DNA of 64,000 nt from assembly GCA_947625675.1 (NCBI GenBank), contig CANQPH010000007.1, forward strand, positions 26,049 through 90,048, read 5' to 3'. Source of the DNA: an uncultured Acetatifactor sp. Its GTDB lineage: Bacteria; Bacillota; Clostridia; Lachnospirales; Lachnospiraceae. The translations under genes were made by a program, and so were the position numbers. This document shows positions 35,048-44,017 of this stretch, piece after piece (the stretch's first letter is position 1; each line of letters opens with the position of its first letter). The notes under the pieces were generated by a model. That model was not told where the DNA came from. It saw only the letters and a program-made list of their open reading frames with translations, and ran no database searches.

Positions 35048-37178
35048 CTGTCTCTCCTTGATGCACTTCCGGGATAAAGGTTCTGCGGCTGGTCACCGGC
35101 TCCTCCTGCCCCGCTTTGGCTTTTTGTATGGCCTCCTGACAAAAGGCCTCCTGAGAATTAAAGCTCTCTTTCCCCCTCTTATCCACCTTTTCATAGGTGC
35201 CGTCAGGCTGCAGGATCTGGGCCTTGACAGTGTCCCTCAGCTGATTGTTCAGGATATGGAGCAGTTCTTCCTTCAGTTCCTCCTTTTCCACCGGGAAGAG
35301 GATCTCCACCCGGCGCTCCAGGTTGCGTGGCATCCAGTCCGCACTGCCGCAGTAGATCTCATAATGTTCGTCATTTTCAAAATAAAAAATGCGGGCGTGC
35401 TCCAGGAAATTGCCTACGATGGAACGGACGGTGATGTTCTCGCTGACCCCGGGGATTCCGGTGCGCAGGCAGCAGATTCCCCGGACAATGAGGTCGATCT
35501 TCACCCCCGCCGCACTGGCCTCGTACAGGGCCGCGATGACGTCCGGATCGCACAGGGCGTTCATCTTGGCGATGATCCTGGCAGGCCGTCCCTCCAGCGC
35601 ATATTTTTTCTCCCGGTCAATGAGGCTTAAAAAACGATTCTTCAGCCACAGGGGAGCCAGGGACAGCTTGTTCCACATCAGGGGCTCGGAATAGCCGGAC
35701 AGCATGTTGAATACCGCCGTGGCGTCCTCTCCGATGGTTTCCGAACAGGTCATGAGACCCACGTCCGTATACAGCTTGGCGGTGGCGTCGTTGTAATTGC
35801 CGGTGCCCAGGTGCACGTACCTGCGGATCCCGTCCTCCTCCCGGCGCACCACCAGGGTGATCTTGCTGTGGGTCTTCAGGCCCACCAGGCCGTAAATCAC
35901 GTGGCAGCCCGCCTTTTCCAGCATCCGGGCCCACACGATGTTGTTCTCCTCGTCGAACCGGGCCTTCAGCTCCACCAGCACGGAAACCTGCTTGCCGTTC
36001 TCCGCCGCCTGGGCCAGGGCCTTGATGATGGGAGAATTGCCGCTGACCCGGTAGAGGGTCTGCTTGATGGCCAGCACCTCCGGATCCTGGGAAGCCTGAC
36101 GGATAAACTCCACCACCGGGGTAAAAGTCTGGTAAGGATGATGCAGAAGGATGTCCCCCTTCTGGATCTCTTCAAAAATATTGCAGCCCGCCGGGAGCTC
36201 CGGCACCGGCTGAGGCTCATATTTGGGAGCTTTCAGGTGATCGAAGCCCTCCAGGCCGTACATTTTCATCAAAAAGGTCAGATCCAGAGGCCCATCTATG
36301 GAGTAGATGTTCTCCTCCTGGATCTCCAGTTCCTTTCTGAGGAACTTGAGCAGCCGTTTGTCCATGCCGTCCTCCACCTCCAGGCGGATGGCGGCGCCCC
36401 TCTGACGCTTCTTCAGCTGCTTCTCGATCTCCTTCAGCAGATCCTCCGCTTCATCCTCATCGATGGTCAAATCCGCATTCCGCATGATTCGGAAAGGATG
36501 GGCGCAGATGATCTCATAATTCAAAAATAACTTCTGGATGTTGCGCTCGATGATCTCCTCCAGCAGGATCACCTTCAGCACATCCCCTTCTCCGGGAAGC
36601 TCCACGATCCTGGACAGCACGCTGGGCACCTGCACCGTAGCGAAGTCCAGCACCTTGCCGTCCTTTTTCTGCATCAGGGCCCCGATGTTCAGGGACTTAT
36701 TGCGGATCAAAGGGAAGGGCCTGGAAGAATCCACCGCCATGGGAGTCAGCACCGGATACACGTTGTCCTCGAAATATCGGTCGATGAAGGCCGCATCCGC
36801 CCTGGACAACTCCTCGTGCTTCCGGATCACGTGAAGGCCGTTCTGCTCCAGCATGGGGAGCAGGGCCCTGTTGTAGGTGGAATACTGCAGATCCACCAGT
36901 TTGTGGATCTCCCCCGCCAGGAGGTTCAGCTGCTCCGCCGGGGTCAGACCGGCGATGTCCTTCTTGTCATAGCCCGCATGATTCATGTCCATCAGGGAAG
37001 CGATGCGGATCATGAAAAATTCATCCAAGTTGGATGCGGTGATGCTCAAAAATTTCAGCCGTTCAAACAGCGGAATGCTCTTGTCCCTGGCCTCGCACAA
37101 CACTCTGTGGTCGAACAGGAGCCAGCTGTACTCTCTGTTGGTGTAATATTCCGGATTCCGAAAATCTTTCTCTGCCAT
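35037..37178 (-). CDS. ppk1: Polyphosphate kinase 1
   Basis: The protein has 713 aa, full length. N-terminal YYTNREYSWLLFDHRVL, head and middle domains, then GLVGLKTHSKITLVVRRE with the autophosphorylated His and HLGTGNYNDATAKLYTD. Near the end are SADWMPRNLERRVEILFPV and a second histidine region (LEHARIFYFEND). It reversibly polymerises the gamma phosphate of ATP into polyphosphate. It lies 19 bases after ppx, so polymer synthesis and breakdown are co-transcribed. Confidence 0.96.
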   Translation of the reverse strand: MAEKDFRNPEYYTNREYSWLLFDHRVLCEARDKSIPLFERLKFLSITASNLDEFFMIRIASLMDMNHAGYDKKDIAGLTPAEQLNLLAGEIHKLVDLQYSTYNRALLPMLEQNGLHVIRKHEELSRADAAFIDRYFEDNVYPVLTPMAVDSSRPFPLIRNKSLNIGALMQKKDGKVLDFATVQVPSVLSRIVELPGEGDVLKVILLEEIIERNIQKLFLNYEIICAHPFRIMRNADLTIDEDEAEDLLKEIEKQLKKRQRGAAIRLEVEDGMDKRLLKFLRKELEIQEENIYSIDGPLDLTFLMKMYGLEGFDHLKAPKYEPQPVPELPAGCNIFEEIQKGDILLHHPYQTFTPVVEFIRQASQDPEVLAIKQTLYRVSGNSPIIKALAQAAENGKQVSVLVELKARFDEENNIVWARMLEKAGCHVIYGLVGLKTHSKITLVVRREEDGIRRYVHLGTGNYNDATAKLYTDVGLMTCSETIGEDATAVFNMLSGYSEPLMWNKLSLAPLWLKNRFLSLIDREKKYALEGRPARIIAKMNALCDPDVIAALYEASAAGVKIDLIVRGICCLRTGIPGVSENITVRSIVGNFLEHARIFYFENDEHYEIYCGSADWMPRNLERRVEILFPVEKEELKEELLHILNNQLRDTVKAQILQPDGTYEKVDKRGKESFNSQEAFCQEAIQKAKAGQEEPVTSRRTFIPEVHQGETDGV

Positions 37179-37197
37179 GATAACCTGACCTCCCCCT

Positions 37198-38745
37198 CTA
37201 AAATTGCTTTCTCTGCTTTAAAATGGGCTGGACGCTGAACACTTCCTGGAAAAATCCTTCCCGTTCCTCGAAGAATCCCCTCTCCAGGGTGATGTCCGCC
37301 TGGGTGTCCACCGTCAGCACCAGCGTATTGTCCTTCAGCTGGGCCTTGATCCCCTTCAGCTTCTGCTTGTGGCTGCAGTCCAGACTGTTGGCCAGTCGCA
37401 GGATGGCCGTCAGCTTGGCGATCACCAGATAAGCTTCATGGCGCAGCCCCGATCCCCTGGCCCGCAGCTCTTCATAATATTGAAAAGGACTGTGGTTGAA
37501 GCGCACTACATTGGCCACGATCTCCCTTTCCTCATCGGAAAGGCCGATGATTTCCGTGGACATGATGATATTGTAAGAATCCTCGCCCAGGTTCACCATG
37601 CTGATATATTTGCCGCAGTCATGGAGCAGGGCCGCCAGCCGCAGATACAGCCGTTCCCTCTTGCCCATGCCATGGATCTTTTTCATGCCGTCAAAAATAG
37701 TGAGGGTGATATTGTCCAGGGTCTCCGCCCGTTTTCTGCTGCCCAGGTAACGCTTGCCGATATTGGTGGCGCAGGCTAAGATATCCTTTTCAAAATCATG
37801 TTCGTCCGTCAGCAGCCTGTTTTTTTCCGCATATTCATAGGCGATGCCGTCGCACAGGGTCACCCCGGGAGCCCAGATCTCTTCCGCCCCCATGAGCAGG
37901 GAAATCCGCTTCAGGATCACGGCGCTGATCAGGACCAGGGGAACCCTTTCCTCGGTGATCCCCATCTGGGCCGCCACCTGGGCCCAGGACCGGGTGGTCA
38001 GCTGCTCCATAAGCTTCTCGTATTCCCCGATGTCCGCTATGGCCTTGGAAGCATCCCCGCCGGATCTGCGCACCGCCCAAGGGGACAGATAGTCATCCAC
38101 GATGATGATATTTTTGATGGTGCGGTCCTTGAGATACATCTTTTTAAAAATGGAAAGCTGAGCGGAGACCATCTCATCCACCAGGTTCTCAATCTGGCTG
38201 TGCTTGGCGTTCAGATGGTTGAGGCGCTCCAGCATGCGCAGCACCCCCAGCTTCAGATTCTGGGTGGCCATCAGGGCGTCGTTGTCGAAAAGGGAGATCT
38301 GGATGCTCCCTCCGCCGATATCCACAATGGCAGTCTTGTCCTCGATGATCTTGCGGAAGGTCTCTCCTTTGGAAGCAATGGATTTGTAATCCAGGAACCG
38401 CTGCTCGGAATTGCTCAGCACCTCCAGCCGGATCCCCGTCCGCTGCTCGATCTGATCCACCAGGATGGAAGTGTTGGCGGTCTCCCGAATGGCGCTGGTG
38501 CCGTAAGCCTGATAAGCGTCCACCCGATAGGACTTCATGATCCCCCCGTATTCCTTGAGGGTGCGGCACAGCTCATCCAGCCGCTGGGGCGTCACCTTGC
38601 CGGTGGCATAGGTATCGTTGCCCAGGGCCAGCCTCTTGCTCACATGATCCACTTCCCTCATGTTGTTCTTGCCCGTAAATTCAAAAATCTTCATGGAAAT
38701 CTCAAAGCTTCCCACGTCGATGGCGGCAAAGGTTTTGATTGCCAT
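37198..38745 (-). CDS. ppx: Exopolyphosphatase / pppGpp phosphatase with HD domain
   Basis: The protein has 515 aa. The N-terminal actin-like fold has AIDVGSFEISMKIFEF, YGTSAIRETANT and AIVDIGGGSIQISLFD, the nucleotide and catalytic Glu regions. The C-terminal part carries an HD-type motif (LRLAALLHDCGKYIS) and RLANSLDCSHKQKLKG. It releases phosphate from polyphosphate ends and may hydrolyse pppGpp. It starts at an ATG behind AGGAGGG and precedes ppk. Confidence 0.93.
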   Translation of the reverse strand: MAIKTFAAIDVGSFEISMKIFEFTGKNNMREVDHVSKRLALGNDTYATGKVTPQRLDELCRTLKEYGGIMKSYRVDAYQAYGTSAIRETANTSILVDQIEQRTGIRLEVLSNSEQRFLDYKSIASKGETFRKIIEDKTAIVDIGGGSIQISLFDNDALMATQNLKLGVLRMLERLNHLNAKHSQIENLVDEMVSAQLSIFKKMYLKDRTIKNIIIVDDYLSPWAVRRSGGDASKAIADIGEYEKLMEQLTTRSWAQVAAQMGITEERVPLVLISAVILKRISLLMGAEEIWAPGVTLCDGIAYEYAEKNRLLTDEHDFEKDILACATNIGKRYLGSRKRAETLDNITLTIFDGMKKIHGMGKRERLYLRLAALLHDCGKYISMVNLGEDSYNIIMSTEIIGLSDEEREIVANVVRFNHSPFQYYEELRARGSGLRHEAYLVIAKLTAILRLANSLDCSHKQKLKGIKAQLKDNTLVLTVDTQADITLERGFFEEREGFFQEVFSVQPILKQRKQF

Positions 38746-38799
38746 ACGCTGTCTCCCTCCTTTTCATCCCGTTCCAGATTGCCTTCTCTTTATCTTTCC

Positions 38800-38970
38800 A
38801 GTGCTAGGGCATCGGTTCCAAGGCTCCACTTCCAGGGTCAGGCTCCGCATCGGCCTTGTCCGGCTCTTCCCCATCCTCTCAGTCCGGCGCCAGGCCAGTC
38901 CGGCTCTGCTCCGTCCCGCCCTATCCTTTCAATCCGGCACCGGGCCATCCCTGCTCTGCGCCGGCCCCCA
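38800..38970 (-). repeat. About 50-bp degenerate repeat running through the DUF815 stop codon
   Basis: On the minus strand the final codons GAEQGWPGAGLKG-stop are repeated downstream as GAEPDWPGAGLRG in another copy, then a third decayed copy. The repeat spans the stop codon and fills most of the 175-base gap before ppx. Confidence 0.65.
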
Positions 38971-40237
38971 GCAGATAATCCACGAACTGCTGGGCGGTAC
39001 GGCCCGACAGCCCCCCGTGGGACAGCTCCCACTTGTTGGCCGCCAGGAGAAGCTCTTCCTCCGGCATGTCGATGCCGTTCCGCCCAGCCAGCACCCGGAC
39101 GATCTCCTGGAACTGCTTCGGGGTAGGCGAGCCGAAATAAATGGTCACGCCGAACCGGGCCACCAGGGACAATTTCTCCTGCACCGTGTCACTGGTGTGC
39201 ATGTCTTCCCGGATCTCCTCCTTGTCGCCGTAATTTTCCCGGATCAGATGGCGGCGGTTGGAAGTGGCGTAGATCAGCACGTTTTCCGGCTTCCGCTCCA
39301 GCCCGCCCTCAATCACGGCCTTCAGGTACTTGTACTCCGTTTCAAAATCCTCAAAGCTCAGATCATCCATGTAAATGATGAACTTATAATTCCGATTCTT
39401 GATCTGTCCGATCACGCTGTTCAAATCCTGGAACTGGTGCCGGTATACCTCGATGATGCGGAGTCCCCTGTCATAATATTCATTGGCAATGGCCTTGATG
39501 CAGGAGGATTTCCCTGTCCCCGCATCCCCGTACAGCAGACAGTTGTTGGCCTTTTTGCCGCTCACGAAGGCTTCCGTGTTGTCGATGAGCTTCTGCTTGG
39601 GAATCTCGTAGCCCACCAGATCCGACAGCTTCACATGGGCGATGTTCAAAATAGGAGAAATCAGGGCCCCGCCCTCCTGATGGGATATCCGAAAGGACTT
39701 GTGCAGGCCGAATTTGCCCACCCCGTATTCCCGATAAAACTCCGTCAGGGTGTCCTTCATCTCCCGGGGCGTGTTGTTGCGGCAAAAGGCCTCCGCCAGC
39801 TCGCAGATCCGCCTGCAGATCCGGCTGTTGTAGACCTTGCTCTCATAGCTGCCGTTTTCATAATGCTCCGCCAGGGCGAACTCCCGTACTCCCAAGGCCT
39901 CCGTCAGGGGGCCGAAATCATAGTCATAAAACTCCTTGAAAATCACGATGTCGTGGAGCACCGCATCGTTGATGGTGCCGGGCACCGCCCCCCTGCACTC
40001 GCAGCTCCTGGAATAGCTGTTCTCATTGTTCACCAGGAGATTGGCCAGGTAACAGTGCCACAGGTTGCCCCGGAACCCATAGGTTCCCGCCAGATCCAGA
40101 AGCTTGTAAATGCACTCGTAAAATCTGGGGATACAGTCATATCTGTTTTCCCCATAATGGTCCATGATCCAGGCCATTTCTTCCAGAAGGGCTCCGTCCT
40201 CCAGCTGTCTGTAGACGATCAGTTCCTGTTGTCTCAT
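38921..40237 (-). CDS. DUF815-family AAA ATPase
   Basis: The protein has 438 aa. The ATPase half has Walker A YGDAGTGKSSCIKAI, Walker B KFIIYMDDLSFED and a sensor-like IYATSNRRHLI, then a helical lid. The N-terminal half is helical and of unknown function (FRGNLWHCYLANLLVNNENS). It is widespread in Clostridia with no assigned role. The start overlaps the pheA stop (ATGA). The last residues lie in a repeat that continues past the stop codon. Confidence 0.88.
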   Translation of the reverse strand: MRQQELIVYRQLEDGALLEEMAWIMDHYGENRYDCIPRFYECIYKLLDLAGTYGFRGNLWHCYLANLLVNNENSYSRSCECRGAVPGTINDAVLHDIVIFKEFYDYDFGPLTEALGVREFALAEHYENGSYESKVYNSRICRRICELAEAFCRNNTPREMKDTLTEFYREYGVGKFGLHKSFRISHQEGGALISPILNIAHVKLSDLVGYEIPKQKLIDNTEAFVSGKKANNCLLYGDAGTGKSSCIKAIANEYYDRGLRIIEVYRHQFQDLNSVIGQIKNRNYKFIIYMDDLSFEDFETEYKYLKAVIEGGLERKPENVLIYATSNRRHLIRENYGDKEEIREDMHTSDTVQEKLSLVARFGVTIYFGSPTPKQFQEIVRVLAGRNGIDMPEEELLLAANKWELSHGGLSGRTAQQFVDYLLGAGAEQGWPGAGLKG

Positions 40238-41379
40238 AGATTTCCTCCGTCCGCCGGGTAATTTCCCAGGATCTTCATGTTCCGGGCCTCGTCCCGAAGC
40301 CCCCGCAGGGCGTTTTTCACCGCACTGTCAGACAAATTGCCGTCGAAGTCCACGAAGAAGCGATATTCCCAGTTGCGGTCCTCGATGGGGCGGCTCTCGA
40401 TCCGGGTCATGTTCAGATTGTTATAAATAAAATGGGACAGCATATGATACAAGGAACCGCTCTTGTGGGGCACCTCGAAACAAATGCTGATCTTGTCGGC
40501 GTCCTCCCGGAAGATCTTCTGGTTGGTGACAATGATGAAACGGGTGGAATTGTTTTCCTCCTGGTTCACCCCTTTTTCCAGCACCTCCAGACCGTAAGTC
40601 TTCCCCGCCAGTTCGCTGGCGATGGCCGCCTGGGTGACGTCCTGATCCTGCGCCACCTTGGCGGCGGCGAAGGCGTTGTTCTGCATGCTGATCTGCTTCC
40701 AGTCAAACCGGCGCAGATACTGGGCGCTCTGCATCAGGGACTGGGGATGAGAATAAATGGTCTTGATATCCTCCAGCCTGCTGCCGGGCACTCCCAGGAG
40801 ACAGTGCTCCACCCGGATGATCTGCTCTCCCACGATGTAATTTTCAAATTCCACCAAAAGGTCGTAGATCTCGCTGACCACCCCCGCCGTGGAATTCTCG
40901 ATGGGAAGCACTGCGAAATCCGCACTTCCTTCGTCAATGGCGCTCATGGCCTCCCGAAAAGTGTCTACATGAAAGCTGTTCACCTGATCCCCGAAATACT
41001 TCATCATGGCCGCCTGGGAATAGGCCCCTTCCGCTCCCTGGAAAACCACCCTGGACTTCTCCGTCTCCAGTTCCTTCACCCCGATAAAGGGAAGCTTGCC
41101 CAGACTGCCGTGCTGGGCCAGAAGCTGGTACTGCAGCTTGCGGCTCATGGACATGATCTGCTCGAACAGTTCCTCGATGCCGTGGCTGTTGAACTCGCTG
41201 TGGGTCATGGACTTCACTTTGGAAAGCTTCTCCATCTCCCTCTGTCTGTCAAATACCTTCTTGCCCGTCTCTATCTTGTACTCCGCCACCTGCCTGCACA
41301 CGTCCATGCGCTTCTCGTACAACTCCACGATCTGCGTATCGATGGCGTCTATCTGATCCCGTAATTCCAACAAATCCAT
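40234..41379 (-). CDS. pheA: Bifunctional chorismate mutase / prephenate dehydratase
   Basis: The protein has 381 aa. The start is the ATG behind AAGGAG (MDLLELRDQIDAIDTQ). The N-terminal AroQ mutase covers about 90 residues. Prephenate dehydratase: VVFQGAEGAYSQAAMMKYFG, VLPIENSTAGVVSEIYDLL and NNSTRFIIVTNQ with the catalytic Thr. C-terminal ACT domain: SGSLYHMLSHF and NMTRIESRPIEDR, the phenylalanine-sensing ESRP motif. It converts chorismate to phenylpyruvate and is feedback inhibited by Phe. It lies between an ArsR regulator and the DUF815 gene. Confidence 0.95.
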   Translation of the reverse strand: MDLLELRDQIDAIDTQIVELYEKRMDVCRQVAEYKIETGKKVFDRQREMEKLSKVKSMTHSEFNSHGIEELFEQIMSMSRKLQYQLLAQHGSLGKLPFIGVKELETEKSRVVFQGAEGAYSQAAMMKYFGDQVNSFHVDTFREAMSAIDEGSADFAVLPIENSTAGVVSEIYDLLVEFENYIVGEQIIRVEHCLLGVPGSRLEDIKTIYSHPQSLMQSAQYLRRFDWKQISMQNNAFAAAKVAQDQDVTQAAIASELAGKTYGLEVLEKGVNQEENNSTRFIIVTNQKIFREDADKISICFEVPHKSGSLYHMLSHFIYNNLNMTRIESRPIEDRNWEYRFFVDFDGNLSDSAVKNALRGLRDEARNMKILGNYPADGGNL

Positions 41380-41433
41380 GCTGCCGCTCCTTCGCTCACA
41401 ATATTCTTCCGTATGGTTCCAAGCCATTGGCCG

Positions 41434-41784
41434 TCATTCCTCGATATGGTCCAGGCCCTGGCTCAAGATGGTGACGATGTGGGAATCCGCCGGGGCATAA
41501 AAGATCGTCTTGCCCTCCCGCCTGTTTTTCACCAGATCCATCTGCTTCAGGATCCGAAGCTGATGGGAAATGGCGGACTGGGACATATCCAGAAGCCGGG
41601 CGATGTCCAGGACGCACATTTCCGAACCCAGCAGCACGTACAGAATTTTCAGCCTGGTAGCGTCTCCGAATATTTTAAAAAAATCCGCCAGATCCGAAAG
41701 CTCCTCCTCCGGAGGCATCTTTTCCTCTATCTCCTGCCTGGTTTTTTCTTCCAAATATAAATATCCGCCCTGCTCCTGCTCCAT
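41434..41784 (-). CDS. ArsR/SmtB-family metal-responsive repressor
   Basis: The protein has 116 aa, starting at the ATG seven bases behind GAAAGGAG. Winged helix: FKIFGDATRLKILYVLLGSE, CVLDIARLLDMSQSAISHQLRIL, LVKNRREGKTIFYAPAD. The C-terminal helix DSHIVTILSQGLDHIEE carries the Asp-x-His and His-x-x-Glu of the alpha5 zinc site (CzrA/SmtB type). No metal pump is adjacent. It is 54 bases ahead of pheA, and the genes that follow are not obviously metal related. Confidence 0.9.
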   Translation of the reverse strand: MEQEQGGYLYLEEKTRQEIEEKMPPEEELSDLADFFKIFGDATRLKILYVLLGSEMCVLDIARLLDMSQSAISHQLRILKQMDLVKNRREGKTIFYAPADSHIVTILSQGLDHIEE

Positions 41785-41886
41785 GGTCCGCTCCTTTCTC
41801 ACCCCTGGTTTCTGCAGCAGTTCCTCCGGCACCCAGCCTTTCTGCAAAACCTTCCAACAGCTTCCATTTTACTACATTCTCGGCCC

Positions 41887-42945
41887 TTAAGCAAGCAGCA
41901 CCTGGTCCAAAATCTGGTCGCTTTGCACCAGTTCTTTGGCCATTTCCCGATATTTTTCCTCATGAAGATAGGTGTGCCTGTGAGGCTTTATGGAAGGCGC
42001 CATGTCGATGGCCTTTAGGAAATCCGCCTTCCGCATGCCGAGCCCCGCCGCATAATCCCAGAACCCGGTCTGGGTCAGCACCGTATTGACCCGGACGTAC
42101 CGATGATCCTGCACCTTGCTCATGATGTAGGTGGCGATGCCCACCTGCACCCCATGCAGCTGAGGAACCTCCAGGAACTTGTCCAGGGCATGGGAAATCA
42201 AATGCTCGCTGCCGCTGGTGGGTGCGCTGCTCCCTGCGATCTCATTGGCAATCCCGCTCATGGCCAGGGAATCCACCAGCTCCTTCAGGAACACCTCGTC
42301 CTGAATACTTTCATAGGGGGTCCGGACAAAACTGTTCACCGCCTTTTTGGCGATCATCACCGCAAAATCGTTGAGCTGTCCGTATCCGCAGTTCGTCTCA
42401 TAGACCCAGTCGTAAAGGGCCGTGATCTTGGAAACCATGTCCCCGATGCCGGAATAGATGAACTTCACCGGCGCTGTGCGGATCACTTCCGTGTCCACGA
42501 TGATACCGTAGGCCAATTTGGCGGGCATGGAACTTCTCCGCCCCTGAACCATCAAAGAGGCGCTGGCGCTGGAGAACCCGTCGCTGGAGCTGGAAGTGGG
42601 TACGCTGAAAAAAGGCAGAGCCTTCAGGAAAGCCGCATATTTGGCGGCGTCGATGACCTTGCCTCCCCCGATTCCCAGGATGGCCTGGGTCCCGCCGGGC
42701 AGGTTCAGGGCCAGACCGATGATGTCGTCAATGTCCACCGTGTCCAGCTCCCGGTACTCCAACACCGCAATCCCGGCATTTTTCAGGGATTCCATGACCT
42801 GCATCCCGAACAGGTCGATGAGCCCGTCCCCAAAATAGATCACCACCTGTTCAAAGCCCGCTTCCTTTAAATAACCGCCCAGCCCCTGCAGGGCTCCTTT
42901 TCCCACCTTCAAAACCGCCGGAATGGAAATACTCTCCGCATGCAT
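41887..42945 (-). CDS. sn-Glycerol-1-phosphate dehydrogenase family protein
   Basis: The protein has 352 aa, starting at the ATG nine bases behind AGGAGG (MHAESISIPAVLKVGKGAL). It is an iron-type dehydrogenase fold: AILGIGGGKVIDAAKYAAF, PFFSVPTSSSSDGFSSASAS, IGDMVSKITALYDW and SGSEHLISHALD followed by LHGVQVGIATYIM, with the metal Asp and His ligands. This matches the AraM/EgsA group that makes glycerol 1-phosphate from dihydroxyacetone phosphate. In bacteria the product may feed archaeal-type ether lipids or wall glycolipids. It stands alone, 100 bases before the ArsR gene. Confidence 0.85.
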   Translation of the reverse strand: MHAESISIPAVLKVGKGALQGLGGYLKEAGFEQVVIYFGDGLIDLFGMQVMESLKNAGIAVLEYRELDTVDIDDIIGLALNLPGGTQAILGIGGGKVIDAAKYAAFLKALPFFSVPTSSSSDGFSSASASLMVQGRRSSMPAKLAYGIIVDTEVIRTAPVKFIYSGIGDMVSKITALYDWVYETNCGYGQLNDFAVMIAKKAVNSFVRTPYESIQDEVFLKELVDSLAMSGIANEIAGSSAPTSGSEHLISHALDKFLEVPQLHGVQVGIATYIMSKVQDHRYVRVNTVLTQTGFWDYAAGLGMRKADFLKAIDMAPSIKPHRHTYLHEEKYREMAKELVQSDQILDQVLLA

Positions 42946-42975
42946 GATCAAACTCCTCCTACAAACGATTGTAAA

Positions 42976-43143
42976 CAGAATCATTGTACCACAAGCACAG
43001 ACCGGGAAGCGCTGCGAAGCAGCATTTACCAGGCGTGCGGTGGATTGCCGGTACAATGCGCCGCTTTAGCGGCGGCAGGCCGATGGAATCGGCGAACCGA
43101 TTACATCGGCTGATTCTGCGATAGCAGAATCATTGTACCACAA
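42976..43143. repeat. Hairpin array between 19-bp direct repeats
   Basis: The 19-mer CAGAATCATTGTACCACAA occurs at 42976-42994 and 43125-43143. Between them lie short perfect hairpins: GCTGCGAAGCAGC, GCCGCTTTAGCGGC, CCGATGGAATCGG, CCGATTACATCGG and GATTCTGCGATAGCAGAATC. The 8-mer ATTGTACC of the direct repeat also occurs inverted as GGTACAAT in the middle. No reading frame is evident. The element may be a small non-autonomous repeat or a structured RNA. Confidence 0.7.
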
Positions 43144-43183
43144 AGTCTCGGAGCGGTCAATTTCAGGGAATTAGATTTTTGCC

Positions 43184-43212
43184 TTGTCTGGCAGGGGATT
43201 TTGGAGTAAAAT
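43184..43212 (+). promoter_or_regulatory. Sigma-A promoter of the NusG-domain gene
   Basis: TTGTCT and TAAAAT are spaced 17 bases, 27 bases before the start codon. Confidence 0.55.
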
Positions 43213-43239
43213 AGGGACACGGAAGGAGCGAAAAGAAGA

Positions 43240-43893
43240 ATGGATGCACAGATCAGGAAAAGAGCCGGAATATGTATCGTCATTCTGCTGCTTCTGGCTC
43301 TTGGCAGCCTGACGGCGATCATTCTGAGAATCGGCGCAATTGATGCGCTGGTGCAAGACGCTTCCGGGCAAGGTTCCCCTGGGCAAAGCGCATTCGGGCA
43401 AGGGGCATCCGGACAGGAAGGCGTCCTGGCGGAAAATTTCGGACAGACTGCTCCTGAGCAAGGAGGCTTCCAGCAAGATACTTCCGGACAAGAGGCCTCG
43501 AAACGAAAATTATTGGCGGAGATTTATCAGGACGGAGTTCTGGTGGACCGCATCGATCTGAACGCCGTGGATTCCAACTATCAATTGGAATATACTTCCC
43601 AGGACGGAGGGCGAAACGTGGTGGAAGTGAGTTCCGGCCGGATTCGCATCCTGGAAGCGGACTGTCCGGACAAGCTCTGCGTGAAGCAGGGTTTCCTGCC
43701 GGATTCCCTGCTGCCCCTGGTCTGCCTCCCCCACAGACTGGTGATTCAGCTTGCGCCGGAGACAGCCATCGATGACAGCCCGGAAGGCCATGCATCAGGA
43801 AGCTCCGGTGCGCTGGATTCCGGCACATCGGATTCTGCCGCACCGGACACCAAGGCATCGGATTCCAGTGAACTGGACGCCATCGTGCATTAG
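43240..43893 (+). CDS. NusG domain II-containing membrane-anchored protein
   Basis: The protein has 217 aa. One N-terminal membrane helix (AGICIVILLLLALGSLTAII) is followed by a Gln/Gly/Ser-rich repeat linker (about residues 38-88). The NusG_II-type domain then has EIYQDGVLVDRIDL, VVEVSSGRIRILEADCPDK and LCVKQGF, with two Cys that resemble the family's conserved pair. A low-complexity Ser/Asp tail ends the protein. The family commonly precedes Gx-type membrane proteins, as here. Its function is unknown; a link to lipid carriers or electron transfer is speculative. Confidence 0.82.
   Translation: MDAQIRKRAGICIVILLLLALGSLTAIILRIGAIDALVQDASGQGSPGQSAFGQGASGQEGVLAENFGQTAPEQGGFQQDTSGQEASKRKLLAEIYQDGVLVDRIDLNAVDSNYQLEYTSQDGGRNVVEVSSGRIRILEADCPDKLCVKQGFLPDSLLPLVCLPHRLVIQLAPETAIDDSPEGHASGSSGALDSGTSDSAAPDTKASDSSELDAIVH
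43356..43500 (+). repeat. 15-bp in-frame repeat in the NusG-domain protein linker
   Basis: Four clear units of five residues (ASGQG, SPGQS, AFGQG, ASGQE) followed by decayed copies ending in DTSGQE. Confidence 0.75.
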
Positions 43894-43896
43894 AAT

Positions 43897-43961
43897 GCAT
43901 TCCTGGACATGATACATGCGTTCCAGAACATGCCCCAATGCATTCCAGCACATGATATATC
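43897..43961 (+). repeat. About 22-bp repeat after the NusG-domain stop codon
   Basis: Three diverged units beginning GCATTCCTGGACATGAT, GCGTTCCAGAACATG and GCATTCCAGCACATGAT start four bases past the stop codon. Confidence 0.7.
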
Positions 43962-44017
43962 CCAAAACAGGCGGGACGGATCACATAGGCGATCCCGCCA
44001 AGGAGGTTCTTTCATCC

